A stretch of 43,345 bases of DNA, taken from contig CAIOAT010000047.1 of NCBI GenBank assembly GCA_903856085.1, forward strand, positions 148,634 through 191,978, given 5' to 3'. The position numbers and the translations under genes were made by a program. Below the pieces are notes generated by a model. The model worked only from the letters and a program-made list of their open reading frames with translations, searched no databases and was not told where the DNA came from. Numbering within the stretch: position 1 is the first letter of the stretch; every line of letters begins with the position of its first letter. Positions 29,501-41,500 of this stretch are shown one piece after another. The DNA is from Candidatus Omnitrophota bacterium (lineage in GTDB: Bacteria > Omnitrophota > Omnitrophia > Omnitrophales > Aquincolibacteriaceae).

Positions 29501-32500
29501 GTCGCATCCACAACACCATCGAGATTAACATCGGCGCGGCGATTCTCGGTCAGGGTGATCACACCCGCAACATCGAAAATGATGTACTGGATGGTACCGA
29601 TCGTCACGAGCTTGCCGGCCGCATTGCTGTCGGACTGGACCCCGTCCTTGTCGATAAAAGTGTAAGTATTGTCCCAGTTGCGGCGAGCCGCGAGCTTGGT
29701 GGTATTGTCGCTCATCAGCACCATCTGGATCCGATTCGTATCGGGCATTCTCTTTTGCATCAGAATAACGTCGTCATGATTGACGAGCCCGTTCCCGTCG
29801 AGGTCCGCGGTCTTGGGGATCCTCGCATCCTTGAGATAAACTGCAGGGAGAGTGAACCTTGCCGCAGCGCCAAGATCTCCGCTGTTGTCCCATTCCAATG
29901 TAACGCTATGCGCACCGGGCTGGGACAGAAGCATTCGGAGAGAAGTGTTTTGCAGCGAAGCCGAATTTCCCACAAACCGAAGATTCCCCATTTGAGCGCC
30001 GTCAACTGTGACCTTGAAATCAAAATTGTATCCACTGGGGACACTTGACGGAGAACTCTTGAGGAAATCAAGCCCAAGATCATAGTACCCCGACTGCGAG
30101 ACATTGAAATTATAGGTGACACCCGGCAATGCCTGTCCGGCGGGAACATTGGCGATCAGATCCGTCCCTGGCTTAGTCCAAAGCGCGGAGCTGACGGTGC
30201 CTACCGACCCGTTCTGGCGGGCGGAGTAGAGCAAATAATATTGAAGCATGAGTTGCTTATCCACGTCATTGACCACGCCGTCCAGATTAATATCCGCATC
30301 CTGCTTTTCGCGGAGGGTGATGGTGTTCGTGTTGATATCATCCACGATGATGTAGTCTTTGCTGTTCAGAGTGATGAACTTATCGCCGGGCTGTGTCACG
30401 GTCGTGATGCTGCCCGTGCGGGCGGCATAGCTCCCGTCGACGTTCCGCGTGATGACGTAGGAATTGGCACCGAGATCTGTGGTGGTCATGCGGCTGGAAT
30501 TGGGAACCGCCTGTTGCCAAAGCGCAAGGTCCTTTTCATCAACAACCCCGTTCCCGTCCATGTCATAAGAGGCATCCACTAGCGAATCGCGAACAAACAT
30601 TCCGCTCAGTTTGAAGCCCGCAAGACCGGTGGTCGGAGCCGTTTCGGCCGATGAGAATTGGGATTCCGCAGGATTGAGCCACTTGATCGAAACCGTGTAA
30701 TCCCCCGCCATATCGAACGGATGCTCGACACTGACAAAGCTCGCCTTATCCTGCGAGACAGGAACGCGCACGGTATAGGTTTTACCATTGACCGTCACTT
30801 CGAATTCAGGGCGGTATCCGACGAAATTGGCCGCGGCGATCTGCTGCATAAGGAAGCCGATCGTGTACGTTCCTTCCGCCGGCACATGGACCTTGAAGCT
30901 CATAAGCGACTTGGCATCCGCATTCGCACCGTTCACAACATAGCCAAGACCGTCCAACTTCCAGCCGCTTTCGCGCGTTGCATAACTGCCGGCATCATAA
31001 TACTGCTGGGGATAAAGGGCCTGCGTGACGAGATCCTCTTCATCGCTTTCGTCAACCATGCCGTCACCGTTTGCGTCAGCGATCGTCTTTGCAATCACCC
31101 GGAAATTACCCGTGGCGCTGTCGGTCGTGATCAGATAATCCTGACCTTCAAGAGTCACATGCCGTCCGTCCGTCGAAGTCGCCGTCTTAGTCCCGGAATA
31201 AAAATCAAGCTCCCCGGCGAGGCCCGAAAATACGGTCCAGGTCGTGGTACCAACGGTGACCGAGCGATACGCGTTCTCGATCGGCGACTTATCAGCCCAT
31301 GCCTGGTAATCCGCCGAGTTGACGATCCCGTTCTTATCGTAATCCGCCGCAAGATCAACCGTGGATTTTCTCAGCGATACCTTCTGGAGGAGGAGATCCG
31401 CCCACGGCACAGTGGCCGGCGCACGCAACATATCAGCCGCATTCGTCCATTTGATCCGGATATCCTGGTGGCCGCTCGTCAGGTACACCTTGGTCGACGC
31501 GGAAGCGGTTGTGGCGGAGACTGGAAGTCTGACTTTCGAAGTCGTCTGAACCGTCTCGCCGTTCACCAAGGCTGAAGTGGTCACTTCAAATTCGAAGAAG
31601 CTCGGATCGAGACCGGTATAGTTGAGACCGCTTTTCGCCTGTTTCGCGAGGAAGCCGAAATCATAATAACCGCTGTCCGCCACATCAAAACCATAGGTCA
31701 GAGTCCCGTCCGACTTGCTGCCCAGTATATAAAGACTCGAGCCGTCCGAGAACGGGCGGACCGCATCGGGCTTGGTCACATAATCGGCGGCATTCTGGAT
31801 CTGGTTGTACTGCTGCGCCTGGCTCTTCAGATATGCCAGATCGGTTGCATCCACCTTGCCGTCGGCGTTCACATCCGAGTCAAGCCGCTCAGCGAGCGTC
31901 ACTTTGCCCTGGGCATCCGTCAAGATCACATATTCCTTTGTCACAGAATTGACCGTCAGGGTTACCGTCTCGCCGCCCACGCTGTCAAACCGGTTGGCGC
32001 CGACCCAGAAACGATAGCTGGGCGGCACGGTATCATATTTATTCACCACCACATCGGAACCGCCGAGCTTAACGATCTGCATGCGGCTCGAATCCCCGAC
32101 CTGATCCTCCCAAGCCTTGAAATCCTCGGATGTTATGAGCCCATCCTTGTCCCAATCAAATCCGGACTTGTATCCGCCCGCCGTCACGAGGATGCGGCTG
32201 AAATCCTGCGGCGTATTGGCCGGCAGTTGCCCCGGATTCAACCATTTAAAACTCAACGTATGATTCCCCTGCGTCAGGAGCGTCTCAGCAAAACCGGTGA
32301 TCATTCCTTTACCGTCGGGCGTGCCAACAAGGGTCATGGGCGGCGACTTGCCGTCCACAGTGACTTCATAAAGATAACGGGCACCGGGGACAGTGGCTTT
32401 TTCGACCAATTCCAGGCCAATCCGGTAGTTGCCGGATTTTGATACCTGGACCGAGTAGTCGACTGTTTTGCCGGAGTCTTTCGTGTAAAGATCCTTGCCG

Positions 32501-35500
32501 TTTGTCGAACTCCAATCCGTTGTGGCGGACCCGAAATTTCCGGTCTTGGCGGAATAATCGATGGCGTTAATGGCGTAATCTCCGCGGCCCAACTGAGCCG
32601 TAAAAAGCGCCGAATCGTTCATGTCCGTGACGCCGTCGTAATTCAGGTCGGTCGTCCGATGCTTGACTATCTCGACAAGTCCGGTCTGCACATTTTTACG
32701 GACAATGTACTCCCCGTCGGCGAGCGTCACCGTTTGCACAGTCCTGTCATCTACCGAGGTCACGGTATTCGTTTTCTGGACAAGATTGCCGGAGGCATCC
32801 TTCACGAGGAACGCCGCCGGGACCGTGGCGAACGGTTCCACATAATAATTCTGACCGTTCACGCTGATCGTCTGGATATCGGGCGAAGCCTTCAACCTTT
32901 GAAGTTCCGCGAGATCCAGCGCGTCGACCAGGCCGTCATGATTCAGATCCGCATAGGCGTTGATCAGCCGGTCCTGGAATTTCAACGACGCAATGTTGAG
33001 TATTGAAGTGTCGCCCGCTTCACTGCCGTTATTCCATTCGAGCGTCACTTTATGCGAGCCTTTCACAAGATCCAGGACGAGGGAATCCGATTTGAGGCCC
33101 GCCTTGGACGCGGTAATATCAAGAACTCCCGCCGGCTTGTCGTCGACGGTAACCTTGAGGTGGAACTTGTAGCCCGGGATCAAAGCGCCCGCCGAGATCT
33201 CCTTGGCGAAAACCGACAGGTCGAAAGTTCCCGTGTAGTCCGCTTGGAGTTGATACGTCAGGGCTGTTCCCTGCGTGGTCACGTCGATCGAGCGACCGTC
33301 CGTGTCGTAATGCCAATTCGTGTAATTTCCTGCGTTGGAAACATTTGCACCAGGAATCGATTCAGAAACTTTGTTGAATTCGGCAAGCAGCGCCGTGCTG
33401 TCCAACGGATCGACCTTGCCGTCAAAATTGACGTCCCCGGTCAGGAGCTCCGTCAGGGTGACGTGGCGCGACTCACGATCCAGGTGAATGATGTAATCGA
33501 CTCCGCCCAGAGTCACAACCTTCCCCGTAGGATCGCTCGCATAAGCCTGGGCTCCGTCCGTAATCGTAAAGGTTCCGTCCATATTGTCGAGCAGGAAGTA
33601 ATTCTTCGCGGGAGTCCCCAGCGTAAAGGCGAAGAGCATGGAGGTGTCGGCCCATTCTGTGAGGAAGCGGTTTACGTCCTTCGCATCCACCACTTTGTCT
33701 CCATTGATGTCCGCGCGGGAATCAAAAGCGACCAGATCGTTGATCTTCATATCGACGTTGGCGCCGGCCTGCCAATCGAGAGTAAAATAATGACGCCCCT
33801 GGGCAAGATAGACCGGCAACTGGAGAAGACCGGAGTTCGATTTGAAATTTTCGAGATTCACGACAAAACTATTATTGTAAGATCCATCGACGAAAACCTT
33901 AACCGTGAGCGGCTGCGCTCCGGCGATGATCTTCGAGTTCTCCGCCTGGACTCCCACGTAGTAGTAACCGGCGCGATCGACGTCCATCTCATACTTTTGG
34001 GGATCCGCCGTCACATCCCCCTTCACATAGGGATCTTGCAGGAGGTAACGCAAGAGCTCCGCATCGCCGTCGTCAATCTTTCCGTTTTTATCAAGATCGG
34101 CAGGCAGGTCGTCCACAAGCGTTATCTTCTTCGTCTGCGGGTCGATTTGAATAATGAAATTCTCCGTCCCGAGGGTGACCTTGTTCCCCGAGCTCAGATA
34201 CTTCACGATCCCGTCTGCCGTGAAGGTGTAGGTACCATCCATATGATCGACCACAAAGTAGGCCTTGGAACCGACCTGGATGCGGTCCACATTCAAAGTG
34301 GTCCCGACCTGGCTCTTGAAGATGGCGAGATCGAGATCATCGGTGAATCCGTCGCCGTTCAGATCGCTGCGGTGGTCGGGTGAGCGGCCGAAGAATTCCG
34401 AAACGCGCAACTGGCCGGAGGTGTTGTGGAGCACGAACTTGATACTGTGCATGCCGGATTTCAGAAGCGCCTGGGCAAACGCCTGCGTTTTCCCGAGGGC
34501 ATTCACCGTAGTCAATAAATCGTTATCTACATAAATATCCACGCTAACACCGGTCGTTGCCGTTTGGGCAAGGATAAGACCCAGTTCGTACGAGGCGTCG
34601 TGCGTCGCGTCAAAATTATACTGGACCTCAGCGGTGCCTCCCGTCATTTGGATCGCATCTCCGACGACGCTAAAGCCGCTGCGCTCGATAGAATCAATCC
34701 CTTTCTTGCGCTCCGCGCCGTAAACACGGTTGGCCTTGATCAGGGCAATGTCGTTGATATCCACCACACCGTCTTTGTCCATATCAGATAGCATATCCTC
34801 GACGAGCTTCAGACCACCCGTAACGGCATCCTTGACCAGAATAAAGTTTCCGGCCTGACCGACAGTAACGCTTGTGCCGTCACGCGCAGTCTCAAAAGCG
34901 ACCTGACCGTTTTCAATGAATTGATACTTCCGGTCCACGGGATCGTATTTCACACGGTAAGTCTTACCCAAGAGCGTTATTTCCTGGACGGCCAGCGTGC
35001 TGCTCGTTTTGGGCGAGTTCTGGTAAGCGATCACATCTTTGGCGTCGACCCGGCCGTCCAGATTAATATCGGACATATAGAAATCACTGCGCTGTTTCGC
35101 GATCGCGCGGAAGGCCGTAACGTCATCAACGGTGATCTTGTTATCGTGGTTCAGGTCCGCATTTTCGTCAAAATCTTTTTCGCGGAGAACGAAGTTATCG
35201 ATCTGGACCGACGAATAGATCGTGTGGTCGGAATTCGTATCGTACTTGAACCCGTGCGGGTTCGTTACGCTGTCATAGGCGCGCTCGCCATACTTGAGAA
35301 TGTAGCAAGCACCGCCGTCGCAGCCATCATCACCCGCTGTATTCGTCCAAACAAACCGGATCGCATGAGCGCCGGCCGCAAGCGCGACATTCTGCAGGTA
35401 AGCGGCGTTATATTGATAATTGCTTCCCTGGATCGTGATGTGACCGAGAAGCGTGCTGACATTATTAAAGGTGTCGTAGACATCGAACTCATAGTTCCCC

Positions 35501-38500
35501 GACTTGGGAAGACTCAGAGCATCCAGCGAACGGGCCGATATGCCAAGGTTGTAAAGCGCACCGGTCTTTCCGGAAGGAACGGTCGTGTTGAACGTGAACG
35601 AATACTCGGGATCAGCCGAAGCTGAAGTTCGCGCATAAAGCGAAGTGCCGTCGCGCAGGAAATTGCTGAGCACCGTCGCGGTGGACGCCGTGGCCTCGGT
35701 CTTGGTACTTCCGAGGATCGCCTGGATCATCTTTTCGTCGTCGAGATTGCGGTTGCCGTCCCCGTTCATGTCGCCGCCCTTGAAGAAATTGACGAGATTC
35801 CACAAGGACGCCAGATCATCGGCTGTGACCTTATTATCGCCGTTCACATCGCCCCGGTTCACCATCGGCTTGCTTGCCGCACTTTTCGGGTCTGTGCCGC
35901 GCGCGATTTCCTCGGCATCGCTGAATCCGTCACCGTCGCTGTCCGCTTTGTTAGGATTCAATCCCAACGCGCGTTCATCTTCGTCCGTCACACCGTCACC
36001 GTCGCTATCCGCTTTTTGGATCGCAACCGTCGACGGTACGATCGGCTTGCTGTTTTTATCCAGCGGATTGGTCTGTTTCATCAATTCTTCGCCGTCACTA
36101 AAGCCGTCCAGATCGGAATCAGCCTTGAACGGATTAGTTCCGGTTTCGACCTCCTTTGAATCCGAAACGCCGTCTCCGTCCATATCAGACTGACCTAAGG
36201 TAGCGCTGACCACTTTATTCGTCGGATCCAACAAAGCTATCTGGTCTCCAGCTTTTACGATCTTGTAAGTAGTTCCGCTGATCACAACCGTACCGCTCAC
36301 CGTTGAAGAATACAGGTCAGTCCCGATCGACAACGTATAAGTACCCGGGCCGGCATTAAAGGTGTACGTCAGGATCTTGTTCAGGGGCGAAAAGAACAGC
36401 TTCGGCTCCGCGCCTTCCCCGGTCGTCACTCCCACAATATTCCCCGCCCCAACCTGCAGCGATACCCGGCCGTAAGCGTCGGGCGCCGTGATCGTGTAAT
36501 TAACACTGCCAATCGAAACGGTTCGTCCGGCAGCGTCGCTTCCGGTACTCTTGTAGGAATTAGTGCCGTCGTTGAAAACATACTGGCCACCAAAGAGGTA
36601 GTAACGAAGGTCTTTGTCTAACGGCGTAAACTTCATGAGGTGCGTCGGCGGAGGCATGGAGGTTGCGCTCTTGGGATCGGACCCAAATGCCGTTTCCTCG
36701 GAATCTGAAAAGCCATCGTTGTCCGAATCGCCCCAGACCACACCGAGAGGGTTGGTCCCATTAATAGAATCTTCGAGGTCGCTGTAACCATTCCCGTTTG
36801 TGTCAGCCTTCATGGGATCCGTCCCCATCAAAACTTCTTTGGCATCCGGAATCCCGTCACCGTCCGAGTCAATGAGCGCCGGGGCAGGACGCGAAGAGGC
36901 GTCCATGGGATTCGTGCCGCTCGTTTTTTCTTCAAGATCGCTAAAGCCATCGCCGTCAGAATCCGCGACATCCTTATAAGTTCCATTGGTGATCTCAACG
37001 CTATCCGGAACACCATCGCCGTCAGCGTCACCGGTCAAATTATAACTCGGCTTGCTCGAGGCATTACGCGGATTAGAACCCATCTTCACCTCTTCCCCGT
37101 CGCTAAAACCATCGCCATCCGAATCTGCGTGAAGTGCGCTGGGGACTGTGAAAGTTCCCACCAAAGCAGTAAGGCTGTCCGGAGAAAGCGTCTTGAGAAA
37201 TTCCAAATTTGACAGAGAATTCAGGTCCGCTTTTGTGACACCCGGAATATTCAGAGTCTGCAGAGCGATACCGGCCAGGGCATTCCTTAACGCGTCATCC
37301 TTCAGAGTGGTGCCGAGGACTGTCAACAGCGCCGCGGTCGTTGCAACATCTGCAGCGGGAATATTTCCTGTGATCAGGCCGGCCCCCTTGAGCGCCGTCA
37401 CCAGCGCAAGGAGATCACTGGCCTCGAGAGATTGAAGCTTTGTCGTTGAAAGGTCGCTCGCAGTCAGGCCGTTGATTTTAAGTTGGCTGAGCGCCGTGGC
37501 GGCCAATGCCTTTTTCAGATCCACGCCCTGGAGTTGGGCCAGAGACTCATCGCGATCCGTGATGCCGTCACCGTCAGTATCCTGGGTAAGAGCCGTAATG
37601 ACCTTCCCGGGAATGCTCGAGGCCAAATGCGGGTTGGATCCGTTCTTGATCTCATAATTATCGCTAAATCCGTCATTATCGCTGTCCGGAGAGTCAGCGT
37701 TCAACCCGTTGGCGATCTCAAAACTATCGGATAGCCCGTCCCCGTCCCGGTCGGACTCAACCGCCGCGGGCTTCGAGTTGGCGTCCAACGGATTGTAACT
37801 GTGGGCCATTTCCCAACCGTCGCTGTAGCCATCGCCATCGGTATCCGGCTTCGTCGTATCAAGTGCCAACGAAACCTTCACGCCTCCGAGCGACAGAGAA
37901 ACGCGACCGTAGATGTCCGCATCTGTGATCGTATAATCCTTGTCGCCGATATGCACCGTGAGCTGCCCGGCCGCGGTCTTGTACTGATTTACCCCGTCCG
38001 TAAAAGTATATATTTTCGTCCCCGAGTTATAAGAATACGTGAGATTTCTCACCGGTTGCTGGGTCGACAAAGTCTGAATTGCCGCAAGGTCTTCGGCCGC
38101 CGACTCATATGCCGCGGAAACCTGTTGGGGTGCAAGCAACTTGACGGCTGCTAAGATCTCCGCCGCCGACTCATATGCCGCAGCATCCACGGTGCGATTG
38201 GCCTTCGCGGCATTGTAAGCCGTTTGTGCCGCAGCAAGGGTCATTCCGGAATCGAGAGCTTGCGCTAACCTCTCCAGGATCTTCGCGTCCGAAACCGCAA
38301 GCGTACTGAATTTTTTGCCGGTCTCGATTTCGACATCCTTCAGGGGCGAAAGCAAATTTGCTTTTGCAGCCGACAGATTGGTATTCGCCAAATTATAAGC
38401 GTCTGCAACCGACTGCGGGACCAGGGCCTTAACGGCCGCCAGAGTTTCAGCTGCCAACTCGTAAGCCGCCGCATCCGCAGCGCGATTTGCTTTTGCCGTA

Positions 38501-41500
38501 TTGTAGGCCGTTTGAGCTGCGGCAAGCGTCAATCCGGAACTGACGGCTTGATCCAGGCGTTCGAGAATCTTCGCATCAGAAATAACCAGACTGCCGAACT
38601 TGACGCCGGTTTCAATGTCGACATCCTTCAACGCCGTGGCATAGCCCGCTTTCGCCGCCGCTAGACTTCCGACCGCCGTGTTGTAGGTCGCCAAGACCGC
38701 TTTGGGAGACAGCCATTTGACGGCCGCTAAGGTTTCGGCCGCCAGCTCGTAAGCGGTGGGATTCGTGGCTTTGTTCGCCTTCGCCGCAACATAGGCTGTT
38801 TGCGCCGCTTCGAGCGTTATTCCGGAATTGATCGCCTGAACCAACCTCTCCAGGATCTTCGCGTCCGAAACAGCAAGGCTGCCGAATCTGACACCGGTTT
38901 CGATCTCAACATCCTTGAGCGGCGCGATGAAGCTTGTTTTGGCCGCCTGGTACGCAACCTGCGCCGAAGCCACCGTCGCCCCCGAACCCATGGCCAGCGT
39001 CAACCTTTCAAGGATCTTTGCGTCCGTAAACCCAAGAGCGCTCAGTTTGACCCCAGTTTCAATGACGACGTTCTTCAGCACATCGATCGAAACCCCAGGC
39101 AAGCGCAGCATTTTCATGCTGGCCTCGTCGTTATTATTGATACCGTCGCCGTCGCTATCGCCGGTGAATAAGGAGATCGCGACGGAAAGCAAGTTCACGT
39201 CCGTGGCATCGATCACCCCGTCTCCGTTAAGATCCGCTTTCTTGCGAACCTCCGGGTCCACCATGGAGAGAAATTTCAGCGCGGAGGTATCCACGATGCC
39301 GTCGCCGTTAATGTCGGTACCTTGAAACAAATTCGCCAGAGTAGCTTCGTCCACCGAGCTCAAATTTCCGGAACCATTAACATCGAAGACCTCGAAGAGT
39401 TTTGGATCGATGCCCTCCGGAAGATCACGGGCATCAAACACCCCGTCTTTATTACGGTCCAGAAGATCGAACAGCTTGGGAGTCAACTGGAGGTCGGAAG
39501 CGAGAGCCAACATGAAGAAGTCCGTATTCTGCGAGGACTGCAACGCCGAAAGGATCTGCGTAAGATCGTTGTAGTTGATCTGGTCGTAGGGCGTCGTGGG
39601 CGGATTGCTGCGGACGACTTGGTCGTTGTTCAGATCGATCGCGCGGATCCAGGAAATAATATCCTGATCCTTTGTATTGACGCTCAGGTCCTGATTGATA
39701 TCGGTTTGCTCGACCTTGGCGCGATCCGCTTCAAATTGCACCGCTTGTTTGAGCGTGTCCATGCTGATATTCTCATTGAAATATTGCAGCGCATTCTTGA
39801 GGGCCGCAACGTCTGCCGCATTCACCTTGCCATCGCCGTTCACATCGGCGGCCCGCGCCCGGTTTTCCGCCAAAACGCTATCAGCCACGGCCTTGCGGTC
39901 ATTAATCGTATCGATCTTACCATCCCCGTTGATGTCTTCGAGAACGGTCTTGTAGCTGGCGTCATAGATCACCCCGACCACTCCCTGCAAGAATTGCGAC
40001 TCGGTTTTCTTGCTGGCCAAAGCATTTTCCTTATCAAACTTCGCCTGCCGAGCCGCGATCCAGGCCGTTTTGAGGGTCTCGTAATTGGCCTCGATCACAT
40101 CATGTGCAGCCTGATTGATTTTCCCGGCCTTCAAGTCGAGATCCGCTTGCCACGACTTGGCCGCCGCATCCTCATAAGCAAGCGTCGCGCTTGCATAGAC
40201 GGCGTTAGCCGTGGTCAGATCCGCCTGCAGCTGGGTCACGGCAAGATTGCTGGCCGTGGAGTTTGTCTTCAGCTGATCGATGGCTTTCAAAGCCGCCAGG
40301 ATTTCCGCATTCGCCTCGGTCTTGGAAGAATTGTAGGCGCTCTGCGCAGCGTTTATCGTCATCCCGGAGTTTTTCGCCTGGATAAAGCTCTGCATGATGT
40401 TGACATCGGAATAGTTCTTCGAAGCCAAGGTGACTCCTGACTCGATCTGAGTTTGCTTCATCTGAGCAAGGATCGCTAACACATAATCCATACGATCCAG
40501 ATCCGCCTGATCCGTCGTGCCGTTTTGCGTAAGGTCGCTTCTGTGGACCGTGATCTCGTTACCGATGAGCCCCCGGATCACGGCCAGATCGGCGTCGTCC
40601 ACTTTCTGGTTCTGATTGAAATCGTACGAGGGCGAGATAAACACTTTCTCGATATCGATGGAGGGGTAGCTCTTCTGGACGTTCTTGCCATCCCCGAGAA
40701 GATCATACTCGCGATAACCGTCCTGGACATTGGTCCAGACAAATTGCAATGTGTAGTTGCCGGCGCTTAGATCGGCGGTGAGTTGGCCCGGCATGAACGC
40801 CGCCTTGCTACCATCCACGATAAAGGTCCCGAGGCTCGTGAACTGAGTCGCCGTAGCCGACTTGATGAGCACCTTGAATTCGTAATGATAGCCGTCCGGG
40901 AAATCATCGGTATTCAAGCTCCGGGCGTTCAGGCCGACATCGTAGCTTCCCTTTTCCTGAACCGTGAAAGCCATATCAAAGGATTTCGTCCCGCCGCTTT
41001 TCTCCGCGCTGATGCGGGTCCCGTCCGTGGGAACGGTAAAGCCCACCAGGTTCGTAGCGGAGCGTCCGTCCTTGACAGACGCCACCTGATTTTTAAGCGA
41101 ATCGACCAAGGCAAGATCGGAGGCATCGACCACGCCGTCAGAATTAAGATCCAACTCGTTCTTACGGAGGTTGATCTGACGTACATATTCATAGTCCGCA
41201 AAGGTCACATTGCCGTCGCCGTCGACGTCCTTATAGTAATCCTTAAACGCGTTATAAAGCGCGATGTCCTTGGCGTCAAATTTCTCGTCGCGATTGATGT
41301 CCGCGTTCTTGAGATCGTCGAGCGTCAGCGCATCATGCGTTTTCTTGAACATGCCATAGATCCACTGAACATCCAAGTCATCGATCGCCGAATCGCCGTT
41401 AAGATTCCTGTAGTACGTAAGACTCTTGTCCACGCGCGCGACGTCGTAATAGCACGCGCCCGTCGAACAACCGTTCAGCACGTTAATATTTGCCACGATT

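Noticed and set aside
28111-30048. Plus-strand open frame of 645 codons, and similar ones at 12,481-14,205, 24,904-26,592 and 33,052-34,383
   Set aside because: They lie exactly codon on codon opposite the real frame. They stay open because the sense strand seldom uses TTA, CTA and TCA. Their translations are rich in R, I, H and V without domains, and DxNxDG codons read in reverse give recurring HIDVNG-like noise.
35866-37851. RTX-type calcium nonapeptides
   Set aside because: The loops are DSDGDGxSDxxE with GTNP turns, typical of TSP3-like repeats; no GGxGxDxLx pattern occurs.
38044-39078. CRISPR or DNA-level satellite repeat
   Set aside because: The 288-base period is that of a protein repeat in frame, with many synonymous and conservative changes; there are no short palindromic repeats with spacers.
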